Assembly (NCBI GenBank): GCA_029204225.1
Contig: CM055108.1
Span: 17,299,125-17,363,124, forward strand
Length of the DNA: 64,000 nt
From: Diphasiastrum complanatum
Lineage: Eukaryota; Streptophyta; Lycopodiopsida; Lycopodiales; Lycopodiaceae
Direction of reading: 5' to 3'
Positions 37,071 through 47,254 of the stretch are shown here, piece after piece. Position 1 is the first letter of the stretch; the number at the start of each line of letters is the position of its first letter. A program made the translations under genes and the position numbers. The notes below the pieces were generated by a model. That model made no database searches, was not told the origin of the DNA, and was given only the letters and a program-made list of their open reading frames with translations.

Positions 37071-38142
37071 GGGGGAAGGAATGTTACATACCTATGTAAC
37101 TAGCAGTACTTCAAACCCCTAATAGTCCATTTAGTATTGGGGGCTAAATGGCAAGGTACCCTTAGGATTAAGGGTATGTGCCCTTGGATAAGGGCAGACA
37201 AGTGACTATACCTTAGTTGGAGGTATGGAGTCACGTGACCCTTGGATAAGGGGTACCCTTAGTATTAAGGGTATGTGTCTTAGACTAAGGTACTAGTGTC
37301 CTTGGTTAAAGGCATGTAGGTGTCTATGTCTTGGATGGAGGTATGGAACCTAGAGAGGTGTTAGAAAGTCATTGGATGACTTTTTCTAAACCTTGGGCCT
37401 CAACCTTGAACCATATCACTTTATTGGTCTAGGACCAAAGTATACTTGCACAACTTGGGCAATGGGACCTGAGTAGGAGGGCGCCCTTCTAAAGTGTCCA
37501 TTGAGTACCCAACTCTCACAAGAAAGGCATTCAAAGAGTCATAGGTTATGGAAGGAGTCTCTTGACATTCCATAAGCCTATGGAGGCTCTTGGAGATTCT
37601 TTAACTCCCCTTGGCTTCTCTCTCTCTCATTGGATGTGCATGGAACTCCATAGTGCATTGGAAGGGTCCATGGGGCATCTATATGAGGGTAGTAGGGCGC
37701 CCATTGGGAGGGAGAAATCTCTCTTGTTTGCTTTGCTTATGTTCTAATGTTGCTACTAGTGTGTAGAGTGCTTTCTTGTGGTAGTATGCTTGAGGTTTGG
37801 ATCTTGCTCATGGTATGGGACATAAGTAGGGTTTGGATCTTGAGAATGCTATGGAGTTTATGCTTGTGATTTGTTTATGGTTAGCAAGGGGGTGCTAGAT
37901 AGGTCTTGCTTGGAGCTTGGATCTAGCTATGGTTGGGTGGTGAATACTTGAGGCCAGCTTGTTATCTATCTTTGTGTTTAAAGAGTAGGGACATAGGTGA
38001 AGGAGAAGTCCTTGGAGGCTTGCAGATCCTTACTTGCAGGGTGGAGGCATCCTAGCTTGGAGTTGGGGAGCATCTTGAAGCTTGCAGGTTGCTTGGAGGA
38101 CATTTGGAGGCTCTACCTTGGATTTGGAGGACTTCCTCATCT
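37071..38142 (+). repeat. RE9 PPT and 3' LTR
   Basis: TTTAAGTTTAGGGGGAAGGAA (about 37061-37081 overall) precedes TGTTACATACC at 37082. The LTR holds internal repeats at 37156-37345. GGTACCCTTAG-ATTAAGGGTATG occurs at about 37156 and 37254, and GGAGGTATGGA at about 37222 and 37340. The right end is unresolved; RE10 coding sequence begins by 38146. No 5' LTR is present in the window. Confidence 0.65.
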
Positions 38143-38145
38143 CTA

Positions 38146-39813
38146 CTTGTAAAAAGAGGAGCTTGGACCTTGAATAGTCGATTGAGGAACTGGAAAGTTC
38201 AAAGCGTCAGGAGAATCTGATAGGTCGGCTACATGTGGACCGCCCTTTCCTTTGAGGTCTAAAAACTGATCTTTGATGAAGATGACATCCCATCTAGTGA
38301 ATATCTTCGACTCAATGGGATCGAACAACTTGTAGGCTTGATCTGAAGTAGTGTAGCTGATGAAAACACACTTGATACTTTGGAAGTTGAGCTTCTTCCT
38401 AATATCATGAGGAATCTGCGCAAAAGTAGTATATCAAAAGCTCCTAAGTTTGATAAAGAAGGTTTGGTACTTGTCCAAAATTCGAATGGTGTTTTGTTTG
38501 AGAGGCCTTTAGTAGGACATCTGTTCTGAATAAAGGTTGCTATTGAAACATCTTCAGCCCATAAGCACTTCGGAAGTGTCGAATGTGATAACATGCACTT
38601 TGCCAATTCAACTAAGGTTTTATTCTTTCTCTCAGCAAGACCATTTGACCGAGGCAAATAGGAAGTGATGTATTGTTGTTCAATGTCGTTGTTAAGACAA
38701 TAAACCTTGAATTTATTGGAGATGTATTCTCCCCCGTTATCTGACCTCAGTACTTTGATTCGTTTACCTGTTTGATTCTTAGCATGCTCTTTGAATTGTC
38801 TAAATTTGATGAAAGCCTCTGACTTCTGTTTAATGAAATAAACAACTGTTCTTTTGGAGAATTCGTCAATAAAGATAATGAAGTACTTTTTATCTAGCAA
38901 TGAAGGAGTTTGCATAGGTCCACATATATTTGTATGAACAACATCTAACAGATCTTTTGCTGCATGCCTATGGTTTGATCTAAAAGTCTACTTTCCAAAG
39001 ATACAGCTATGACAGACAGAGAGATCGACCTTACTAGAAGGATAGTCGAGATCAAGAACCATGGATTGTCTGGACATGGTCAAAACAGATGCATAATTCA
39101 CGTGTCCTAAGTGACGATGTCATAGTAATGCTTTATTGACTAGAACAGATATTTTCAAGGCTTGGGTTGACTCAGAATAGCAATGTGCCAATCTATATAA
39201 GTAACTCTGCCTCTTGCCGAGTGCAAGGATTTTATTACTCCTATCAACAATTTTGCATTGATCAGATTCAAACTCTACCTTATGACCTAAATCTATAATT
39301 CTACTCACTGATAACAGATTTGTAGAAAGTTTAGGAACATATAAGACCTTTGATAGTAATTTGAATTGATCATGCCAGAAATGCAATCTTACAGTACCTT
39401 CACCTTCAATAGTGTGATTACTATTGTCACCAAGATGAACAAATTTCTTCGTGTTGTAAGGCGTGTAGGAGTTGAAGATCTCACGTTGATTGGTCATATG
39501 TTGTGTAGCTCCACCATACATAATCCAAAAATGCGCTTTGATCTTTGACCATGAATGCACCTTCATCCACTTCGACCTAGGGAGATGATGAAACTGTGTT
39601 TGCTTGTTGATCAGGTTGCTTGGCTGCGCTCTTCGCTTGGAGAATTCGGCAATCTTTGATCTCATGGTTATTGCGCTTGCAATACCTACAAAACATCTTC
39701 TTTTTCGATTGTGGATCTGATGATTGTTCTTGATTTTGAGTCTATTTCTAATTCATTGCAGCCTTCTTGGAGCTTTTTTGCTTCTGTCGCTTAGAGCCTT
39801 TGTTGACATATAG
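38146..39813 (-). pseudogene. RE10: Ty1-copia zinc knuckle, protease and integrase (3' part)
   Basis: Minus-strand frames give a lysine-rich stretch, the knuckle CRYCKRNNHEIKDC (canonical CX2CX4HX4C, about 39690-39650), and a protease region. In the protease the active-site DSGA-SxHM reads YGGATQHMT (about 39540-39510), so the catalytic Asp is lost. LLSVSRIIDLGHKVEF and the pre-integrase segment follow. The integrase core (39.0-38.4 kb) has DVVHTNICGPMQT, IIFIDEFSKRTVVYF, VLRSDNGGEYIS and SYLPRSNGLAERKNKTLVE. It ends near FIKDQFLDLKGKGG around 38240-38146. Stops and frameshifts are frequent. The gag half lies at 44225-44735, beyond inserted RE11 and RE12. Confidence 0.85.
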
Positions 39814-40513
39814 TTTGAAAGTACTATACTTTAGGACCATAAATGATCTACAAAAGATCCACAAGAGTGATTGGATGCTTGCTTAACAATCTATCAAAAA
39901 ACTAGACACAAAAAAGTTGATCTAGATTGGCAGTTTGACAAACAACAAGCATTAACAATCAAAAGCATTGATAAACATTGAAATCCGAGCCCACACATGT
40001 GCACTACAGGCTGTAGTATGGCCTTCAACCTGAGAAATAAGTAGAAATTGATTTGGTTTCATTTGGATCACAAAAACTCAATGTACATAGTGAACTAGCT
40101 TGAGATTGCCAATGAGCTCCAAAAATTTTCTATCTTCTCACTATGAGAGCTTGGAATACATAGCAAATTCGACTTTCTTCTTGAAGTTAGGTGAATTTCC
40201 AGCATGTGATAAGGAAGTTAACTCACCCTTCTTGCCCTAAAATGAAATCCTATCCTAGATCCTAGAGTTATGCTTTGTAGGTAGCTAGTTGTTCAAATTT
40301 TCACCTTAAACTTAGGTGTAGGTCCTATAAAGTAGGGATGACCACCAAATAGACATGACCAACTCTCTTGGCTTGACCTAACCTACATTAGGAGTGGTTT
40401 GCCACGTGGCATTTTGGCCATACATGTGTGGAACCCAATTATGTACAAAATTTACACTATTCTTCATGGTTTTTGATCAAGCTAGATTTACCAATTTTTG
40501 GCAATTCTCCGCA
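39814..40513 (-). repeat. RE11 3' LTR
   Basis: Direct counterpart of 43198-43873. Read on the minus strand it starts TGCGGAGAATTGCC, next to the PPT TTTGAGGAGGAG (complement of 40514-40525). Confidence 0.85.
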
Positions 40514-40724
40514 CTCCTCCTCAAATTTAGCTTGATCTATCTACAGCTCTCTTGTTAGATGAATGAATGCTTTTAGAAGTGTCTAGAAAATCCAGCTACA
40601 AACAAGGAACTTTTGAGACTCCAATAGAGAATGATGTCCATGAAGGATCTTTCACCACCTCTTAAAGGATCCCTTACAAGATGTTCCACAAATGTGTCTA
40701 TATACATGTAGCACACTTCAAAAA

Positions 40725-40976
40725 CTATACATCATGCCAAGCCATGGATTCCAAGGCATTTTGTGCACTTGAAGATACATCAATGAAAATATTAAGTGAA
40801 TAAATAATGTTGCCAAAGACAACTTTTCTTGCTTGATCCATATGATTGAGCCTAGATGGCTCCATCTTGATACTCATGGTTCTTCTTGGAGTCCTCGGGT
40901 CTTGAGCTTGCTCCTCCACTTGACTCCAAACCATCAATAAACTGAATAAAGTGTTGATCCAAAGGTGCTTCTTCAA
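40725..40976 (-). pseudogene. RE11 remnant of the integrase-reverse transcriptase linker
   Basis: Overlapping minus frames give EEAPLDQHF, GGASSRPEDSKKNHEY and ARKVVFGNIIYSL pieces after the Gag-protease stop. They look like the low-complexity linker of a Copia polyprotein. Everything catalytic (integrase core, reverse transcriptase, RNase H) is missing, so the deletion lies on either side of this piece. Confidence 0.45.
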
Positions 40977-40978
40977 GT

Positions 40979-42418
40979 TTACAAATCTTCCACTCTTGAA
41001 AGATCACATTTCCACTGATCCTCAAGATCTTCCTCCTTTTGATGCTCCTCCTCAATGCAAGCAAGATCACACTTTGCCAAGATCTCCTCTTGAGTGATCT
41101 CCTCCTTTGCCAAGCTCATTTTTTTAAAAGCAACACTAGCTTCCAACTTAAACAATCTTCCATGTTTAAATCCCTTTGCAATGCAAACATCATTCTTCAA
41201 GATGAAACAAACACCATGCTTAAAGTGGACATTTAAACCACTTTCTAAGAGTAGACCAACACTAAGCATATTCTTGGTGATTGATGGTACATAAAGGACA
41301 TTTTCTAGATCCATGCATTTTGAGTATTCTAGACACAAAGAGATGGTGCCAACACCATCTATCCTACACTCTTCATCATTTTCAGTACAGACAAACTTTT
41401 TACCATCATTGAATGAGTGTAAGGTTGAGAAAAAGTCCTTTTCATAAGACATGTGGGAGCTAGCCCCACTGTCAATCCACCAATTGTCTCTTGAATTGCT
41501 ATTGCTTGTTGGTGAGGATGTAGATGTCATCAAGAATACATCTACTTCATCCTCTTCCTCCTCCTTTGCAAGGTTTCCTTGTTTGTCCTCCTCCACTTGT
41601 GCTCTTAGCCTCTTGTAGCATTCAGATGCATAATGCCCCTTCTTTCCACAAAAGAAGCATTTCTGTTTTGACTTGTCCTTTGAGCTTGATGAATCATCCT
41701 CTTCTTTGGCCTCCTTTGGATGCTTCTTCTTTCCATTGGTCTTCTTTTTGCCCTTGAATGAGAAATTGGCTTTCTCATCACCATTCTGCAAAGACAAGGA
41801 ACTCATCCTAGATTTTGCATGGAGCATCCTACACTCTTCAGCCACTAATACACTGTGAAGTTTTTCTATAGTTGGCAAAGTGTCTTGGATGGCAAAACTT
41901 TTGACCAAATTTGCAAAGTCATCTCCTAGACCATTAAGGACAATTTGTACAAGCTCTCCATCATGAATCTTCTCTACAATAGAAGCCAACTCCCTATTTA
42001 GAGACTTGATTCTAAGTACATAATCCTGTGCACTCTCCTCACTTCTCCTCATGCTTTGCAAAATCTGATTTCTAAGCATGAGTACTCTTGAAGTGTTACT
42101 AGATTCATAGATTGATTTTAAAGACTCCCAAGCCTCTTTAACACTAGTACATGCTGATACTTCTCTCAACAAATCATTGCTCAGATTCGTCTTCACACAA
42201 TGAAGTGCAAGCCTAGATCTCTTCTTGTATCTAGCTAACTCCTGTGCACCTAGAGGTTCATCTTCATCTTCAATCAAGAACTCATAAAGGTCTTGGAGCA
42301 CCAAGAGTGACTCCATCCTAACATTCCAAATAGCATAATTTGTAAAATTCAATCTCTCACTAGCTTCTAGAAGGTATGCTCCAGCAGATCCCATCTTACT
42401 AGTGACTTCTACAAACAA
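40979..42418 (-). CDS. RE11 Gag-protease polyprotein, 479 aa, uninterrupted
   Basis: Copia Gag packages element RNA into cytoplasmic particles, and the protease cleaves the polyprotein. Residues 1-210 form the DUF4219/UBN2-type Gag (SERLNFTNYAIWNVRMESLL, TSVKEAWESLKSIYE, then NQILQSMRRSEESAQDYVLRIKSLNREL). A lysine-rich stretch leads to the knuckle CFFCGKKGHYASEC (CX2CX4HX4C, about 254-267). The protease active site WWIDSGASSHMSYEKDFF lies at about 314-331, followed by NVLYVPSITKNMLSVG. The frame ends in an acidic tail without integrase. The intact frame in a polymerase-less element suggests that Gag function was selected or that the insertion is fairly young. It resembles RE17 Gag closely. 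Confidence 0.9.
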   Translation of the reverse strand: MFVEVTSKMGSAGAYLLEASERLNFTNYAIWNVRMESLLVLQDLYEFLIEDEDEPLGAQELARYKKRSRLALHCVKTNLSNDLLREVSACTSVKEAWESLKSIYESSNTSRVLMLRNQILQSMRRSEESAQDYVLRIKSLNRELASIVEKIHDGELVQIVLNGLGDDFANLVKSFAIQDTLPTIEKLHSVLVAEECRMLHAKSRMSSLSLQNGDEKANFSFKGKKKTNGKKKHPKEAKEEDDSSSSKDKSKQKCFFCGKKGHYASECYKRLRAQVEEDKQGNLAKEEEEDEVDVFLMTSTSSPTSNSNSRDNWWIDSGASSHMSYEKDFFSTLHSFNDGKKFVCTENDEECRIDGVGTISLCLEYSKCMDLENVLYVPSITKNMLSVGLLLESGLNVHFKHGVCFILKNDVCIAKGFKHGRLFKLEASVAFKKMSLAKEEITQEEILAKCDLACIEEEHQKEEDLEDQWKCDLSRVEDL

Positions 42419-42440
42419 GAAATAAATTTGATTGACTTGA

Positions 42441-42760
42441 AACTCACAAAGGTCTCACACTTGCAGTGTTTCACTCAAATTTGATTTCTAATCCAACAAA
42501 TGGACTTATAATCATAGTTCTATCACTCCCTCACAAAGCTGGAATGAAGATAAGATGAAGTGAAAACTACTTTCAAATAAATCTTGCCAAGAAATGGATT
42601 TGATTGTCTCTAGAAACTCACTAAGGTCTCTCTCTTGTAGTGTTTCACTCAAATTAGATTTCTAGTCCAACAAATGGACTTATAATCTCAGTTCTAGCAC
42701 TCCCTCACAAAGTTGGAATGAAGATAAGATGATGTGAAATCTACTTACAATCAAATCTTG
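42441..42760. repeat. Tandem duplication in the RE11 leader, 174-bp offset
   Basis: AACTCAC-AAGGTCTC, GTGTTTCACTCAAATT, CCAACAAATGGACTTATAATC and CACTCCCTCACAAAG occur twice in order, from 42441 and 42615. The block lies just upstream of the Gag start on the minus strand, in the untranslated leader. Confidence 0.85.
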
Positions 42761-43185
42761 GCAATTTTGGCTATTTTTGGACAATAACATGACTAAATCT
42801 CCCTCACACTTTTTGATGTACTTTCAAGATCTGTAAAACAAGTTTAGAGGACATGATTTCAGCCTAGATTAATTAGATCTCATGACCCTATGTCAAATCT
42901 AATCAAAGGCACTCAATTTTGGTAGCTTATCCTAATATTTCCACCAAAAATTACATCAAAAGCTCAAATTGAATTTCTTTGGATAAAATGAATACCATGC
43001 ATTAAATGCAGGTTCAGAGGTGCCCACACATGTGGATAGTATAGATTTGGACCCCTACCAAGTTTGGGATCAAATCTCCTCACCAAAATCAAGATTCTAG
43101 CTTGCCCTCTCAATACTAGTTTTTAGCACCAAAACTTGCTAAAAATGGATTTGCATTTGATCAATGGCTTATGCTCTTGTACTTA

Positions 43186-43197
43186 GCTCTGATACCA
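43186..43197 (-). other. Primer-binding site of RE11
   Basis: GCTCTGATACCA (complement TGGTATCAGAGC) directly touches the LTR start TGTGGAAGTAC at 43198. Confidence 0.95.
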
Positions 43198-43873
43198 TGT
43201 GGAAGTACTATACTTTAGGACCATAAATGGATCTACAAAAGATGCACAAGAGTGATTGGATGCTTGCTTAACAATCTATCAAAAAACTAGACACAAAAAA
43301 GTTGATCTAGATTGGCAATTTCACAAACAACAAGCATTAACAATCAAAAGCATCGATAAACATTGAAATCCGATCCCACACATGTGTACTACAGGTTGTA
43401 GTACGGCCTTCAACCTGAGAAACAAGTAGAAAGTGATTTGGTTTCATTTGGATCACAAAAACTCAATGTACATAGTGAACTAGCTTGAGATTGCCAATGA
43501 GCTCCAAAATTTTTCTATCTTGAGAGCTTGGAATATATAGCAAATTTGACTTCCTTCTTGAAGTTAGGTGGATTTTCAGCATGTGATAAGGAAGTTAACT
43601 CACCCTTCTTTCCCTAAAATGAAACCCTAGCCTAGATCCTAGAGTGATGCTTGGTAGGTAGCTAGTTGTTCAAATTTTCACCTTAAACTTAGGTGTAGGT
43701 CCTATAAAGTAGAGATGACCACCAAATAGACATGACCTCTCTTGACTTGAGGAGTGGGTTGCCATGTGGCATTTTGGCCATACGTGTGTGGAACCCAATT
43801 ATGTACAAAAGTTACACTATTCTTCATGGTTTTTGATCAAGCTAGATTTGCCAATTTTTGGCAATTCTTCACA
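43198..43873 (-). repeat. RE11 5' LTR
   Basis: Runs from TGTGGAAGTACTAT to GGCAATTCTTCACA. Compared with the left copy it lacks two short blocks (near 43520 and 43745). Confidence 0.85.
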
Positions 43874-43900
43874 TTGTGAAAAGTTTTTACACTTGATGTC

Positions 43901-43967
43901 GGGATAGGGATTGAACCTAGGACCTCCCCCATTCCGGTGGGGTGCTCTACCACTAAGTTACCCATCC
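43901..43967 (-). promoter_or_regulatory. tRNA-like module with box A and box B in the RE12 left LTR
   Basis: On the minus strand TAACTTAGTGGTAGAGCA (43943-43960) resembles a tRNA D-arm/box A, and GGTTCAATCCC (43907-43917) is a good box B. A CCCC...GGGG anticodon-like stem lies between, with loop around CCGGAA, and a TAGG/CCTA T-stem flanks box B. The acceptor ends do not pair convincingly, so it is not a functional tRNA gene. Pol III activity is inferred only. Confidence 0.65.
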
Positions 43968-44126
43968 ATTTGTGGTCCAAGAAAGTTGTGCAAGGGCTAT
44001 AGCCTTGACACTTTCTAACACTCCCCCTCAAGGCATAGCCCTTTTTAGCTATTGCTCGTCTAGACCACACCCACAACCATGGATCTGATACCATGTGAAT
44101 AGTGTTTACACTTGGTGTGTGTGGTC

Positions 44127-44193
44127 GGGCTAGGGATTAAATCTAGGACCTCCCCCATTCCGGTAGGGTGCTCTACCATTGAGTTACCCGTCC
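44127..44193 (-). promoter_or_regulatory. tRNA-like module in the RE12 right LTR
   Basis: Same module as in the left LTR. Box A reads TAACTCAATGGTAGAGC, and box B is mutated to GATTTAATCCC. The anticodon-like GGAATGGGGGAGG stretch is unchanged. Confidence 0.6.
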
Positions 44194-44224
44194 ATTTGTG
44201 TTCTAAGAGTGTTGTGCAAGAGTT

Positions 44225-44735
44225 AAATCTAAGTGTGTCGATATGATCATCACTTAGTTCTCATATGTAGAGGGCACGCTTGAAAGCAATGTCATAATTG
44301 CATCTTGATTGTCTATGACTGATCCAACAGTGGCCATCTGTTGCAAGAGATTCTTAAACTAGTTAATGTGACTCTGAAGTGAATCACCAACAGACATTTT
44401 GAATGTGAAGAATTTCCTTCGTAGATGTAACTCAGTAGTTACGTCCCTCACGTCAAATAGTGAGTTCATAATGTCCCAAACGTCTCTTGATGTTTTAGCT
44501 TCAGCTATGTGTCCAATCTGTGTATCTAATATATTGAGGATAATAAGCGCGAAAGCTTTACGGTCCTTTGATTTTCACTTTGAGTTGTCGTCTTCAGGTT
44601 TTACTTCTGTACCTGTAACAACATCCCATAATTCGCTGGCAATTAACAAGGTCTTCATCTTAAATTTCCACAAATGAAAATTGGATCTATTCAGCTTGTC
44701 TACAATGAGACAGGCTTTACTTTGAGAATCCATCT
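44225..44735 (-). pseudogene. RE10 gag (5' part), Ty1-copia
   Basis: Read on the minus strand from about 44732: MDSQSKACLIVDKLNRSNF, then KFKMKTLLIASELWDVVTG, a UBN2-type SRDVWDIMNSLFDVRD, RRKFFTFKMSVGDSLQSHI, then IMTLLSSVPSTYEN, a stop, and STHLDLTL. It ends where RE12 begins. It belongs with the knuckle-protease-integrase part at 39813-38146, giving one Copia element split by RE11 and RE12; about 30 residues around the junction seem lost. At least three internal stops disable it. Confidence 0.8.
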
Positions 44736-44884
44736 AGAACTTAGTCTATCGATTGTATCGATGACACTAAGATGTAGTAATGCCAACAGTAGGAAAATCA
44801 ATTCTTTGATACTGAAAGTTGAAAAGAACTGAAGAGTATGATATCAATTTGATATCGCAAAAGATATCAAGTATTAGAGCTTTC

Positions 44885-45280
44885 ACTCTAATATCATGTT
44901 GGAATTGGAGGCTCATTCATGGTGGATTTCAACACATACACTTCACAATAAGTGAAATATGGAGAAGACATGCAAGCAAACATTCATCACTTTCATTTAT
45001 TACATGTTTGTTGTTGTTTTGCAAAGATTTCAAAGGTGGAAACATGGAGGAATCATTCCATTCCCATTCTATGTTATTCATGATGTACTAGTTTCATCTT
45101 GAAATGTAAAATTGATGTAAGAAATAGTGAATATGGACACTATTATCTATATCAATTATGAAGTTTATTGTTTTGTACATATTAGGATCATTGAGAGGAT
45201 ATCTATCCTTAAGATGGAAATAATTCTTAAGTTAGATCAAAGTAGTGGTGTAAAACTAGCAAGTAAAGTTGAAGAGGGAG
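44885..45280 (-). repeat. RE10 probable PBS and 5' LTR region
   Basis: CTCTAATATCA (complement TGATATTAGAG, a degraded tRNA-iMet PBS) touches TGTTGGAATTGGAGG at 44897, a plausible LTR start. The far end is unclear. At 45271-45280 GAAGAGGGAG looks like a plus-strand PPT belonging to RE13, so part of this stretch may be another element's interior. Confidence 0.45.
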
Positions 45281-45924
45281 TGTGAAAATTGTCAACACTT
45301 CCTAGCTAGTTTTAGGCCAAATTTGGTATTTTTGGCACATACTTTTGGATCTAACCTTTCAAACGAGTGGAATAGGCCTAGATTCATTTATTTTCATAGT
45401 TATTTCATATTGAAGAAGTCTCAAACTTCAGGACCTTCGAAATGACACCAAAATCATGTTATTTGGACATATACGCCAAAATTGGCTATTTTAGGCTACT
45501 GGTGCCCTAAAATTGGGTCCTAAGTTCTGGAGAGAGGAGAGAGAGTCTTCTCTCTCACCTATATTAGGCTAAAATTCGTGGAAAACAGGTCGGAGAAACC
45601 TATTGTACGGTTCATTGAGATCAATAGATCATTGTCATTGTCATTGAGAGCATTGTCTTGTTGTGTATTCAAGCTTTTGTGTATGATCTTAAGAGGTTTC
45701 CAAAAGTGGTAGGCTGCTGTTGGGCACCCTTTTTACTGTTATTTTTGGCTACCAATAGTACCTTAAATTAGTTTCTTTTTTCTCTTGAATGCTTTGTCAA
45801 GTTCATGTGTATCAAAGGTAGCATTCGGGATGCTTTACCATTTCTAGCTTTTGTAGCTTGTTGTGCAAAGATCTTAGCCAAGCATTTTGAGAGTTTGGAT
45901 CCACGCAAGATCCACTTTTTTCAC
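45281..45924 (+). repeat. RE13: LTR-like sequence, plus orientation
   Basis: TGTGAAAATTGTCAACAC follows a PPT-like AAGTTGAAGAGGGAG and has the general start of the RE11/RE17 LTR group (TGTGAGAAATTGGC in RE17). The end is set at TTTTTTCACA near 45924 because RE14 sequence begins there. No partner copy was found. Confidence 0.4.
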
Positions 45925-47200
45925 AAAACATACTTTTGATGACACAATATCTTGCTTTCAGAATGTTTTAAAAACATATCTAAGCCATCAATGAAAAGAA
46001 ATATTTCCATACAATAGGCATCATCCAAAACTAAAATTGCCTTACTTGAATTTTGAGATGTAGAAATCTCAATAAAGCAAGATAGTACATCAAGTAATGG
46101 AAGAGAAGCATAAGTGAGAATGTTGGAGTGGATACCATCTAAAACTTGCTTCTCTTACCATGAAGAATGAGCCATAAAGACTCGGCTATGCATCTTGAAG
46201 ATCCCCTTGAAATCATGTATTGAGGAGGCTCCTCCTCAAACCTCGACCCCGTCACATCTTGATAGTCTTCAGTAGATATAATTTGTGATGCATCTTGAGA
46301 TGCCTTGATCTCAGCCCCTTCCAAAGTTGAATGTCGATCTTCATAAATATGACATCTCTATCCTCAATCATCTTTGAGGTAGAGAGTATAAAGGCTTTAT
46401 AGGCCTCCGTGGTGGATAAGCATCCAACCATGAAAAATGAACTTGGCTTTCTTCCTTGTTTCCAAGGGAATATGTGCAAAGCAAGAACTTCTAAAGACTC
46501 TAAGGTGTTCAACCTTAGGCTTTTTTTTGAATAATACTTTATATGGTGTATTTCCTTCAAGATCTCCATTAATCCTCAAAGCTTTGATCGTCAATGAGAA
46601 TTCCATCTCAATATATGCTTTGAATAATAGGAAATAATCATGCACCATAAATCTTGAAGAAAGAAGATATAACCATGTGCATCTTGTGTCATCATCTTCT
46701 TTGGAAAGCTTGGATACATAAGCAACATCACAAGACTTTGCACTTCTTAGATTCACTTTGTAGATGCCTTCATATCTAGATCCATGTGCAAGGATCTCAT
46801 CATCCTTCTTGATCACACAATTGTCAATATGGAAATTGACATCAAGGCCACCATCAAGTAATTGGCCAACATGACTTATAAGATTCTTTGTAAGCTTGTG
46901 AACAAAAAAAACCTTCTGAAGAGATAGAACTTTGGAAGATGCAAGTTTCAAGGGAATAGTCCCTACTCCTTCAATTTTGCACTCTTGATCGCTTGCAATG
47001 TATATGGACTTCTTGATTCCTTCATAAGGCATAATAAATGAGAAGGAATCCTTGGAGCTACACATATGAGATGATGCTCCACTATCAATATACCAAGAGC
47101 CATCCTTTTGAAGGGGATGAGGAGAAGCTTGATGCCATAAGAGATCATTCTCCATCACTATTGGAAAATATGAGTCAAAGAAAAAAACAATTCATTTCTA
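45925..47200 (-). pseudogene. RE14: decayed protease region and tail related to RE17
   Basis: Read on the minus strand from 47158: SWYIDSGASSHMCSSKDSF (protease active site intact), LSLQKVFFVHKLTKNLIS, VGQLLDGGLDVNF, then a jump over the integrase core. Next come GDLEGNTPYKVLFKKKPKVEHLRVF and FAHIPLETRKKAKFIFHG. This is followed by the same unidentified downstream segment as in RE17 (MISRGSSRCIAESLWLILHGK and onward to about 45935). Gag is absent: PBS-like words (GCTCTGATACC at 47202-47212) lie only about 45 bp upstream of the protease frame. Frameshifts and stops break it. Confidence 0.8.
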
Positions 47201-47241
47201 AGCTCTGATACCTCTGATGGAATTTAAACAGAACAAATAAT

Positions 47242-47253
47242 GCTCTGATCCCA
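47242..47253 (-). other. Primer-binding site next to the RE15 LTR
   Basis: GCTCTGATCCCA (complement TGGGATCAGAGC) lies one base before TGTTGAGAACCC. One mismatch from the tRNA-iMet type. Confidence 0.75.
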
Positions 47254-47254
47254 T

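Larger units (their letters stand above)
39814..43873 (-). mobile_element. RE11: Copia-type element with an open Gag-protease frame but no polymerase (TR-GAG-like)
   Basis: LTRs at 39814-40513 and 43198-43873, a PBS inside the right LTR, a PPT inside the left LTR and about 2.7 kb of interior, all oriented minus. It sits inside RE10, between that element's gag and knuckle. Flanking 5-mers (TATAG on the left, TTGTG on the right) do not match, so its outer edge may have been altered by RE12 or deletion. LTRs differ by substitutions and several small indels (roughly 95% identity by eye). Confidence 0.85.
43875..44220 (-). mobile_element. RE12: miniature LTR element (TRIM) with tRNA-like LTRs
   Basis: Two direct repeats, 43875-44020 (146 bp) and 44094-44220 (127 bp, lacking the last 26 bp), enclose only 73 bp. 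Read on the minus strand, the right repeat ends CACTATTCACA and is followed at once by TGGTATCAGATCC (PBS, 44081-44093). The interior ends in TTGAGGGGGAG (PPT, 44021-44031), directly before the left repeat start TGTTAGAAAG. This is the complete cis-structure of an LTR element without any coding sequence, as in plant TRIM elements. Each LTR contains a tRNA-like Pol III promoter module. Cassandra TRIMs carry 5S rRNA in their LTRs; a tRNA-like counterpart is the notable point here. Confidence 0.8.

Noticed and set aside
43901-43967. A functional tRNA gene
   Set aside because: Boxes A and B are present, but the acceptor stem does not pair, the anticodon stem has a mismatch and the loop lacks the usual T33. 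The sequence lies inside an LTR repeated at 44127-44193.
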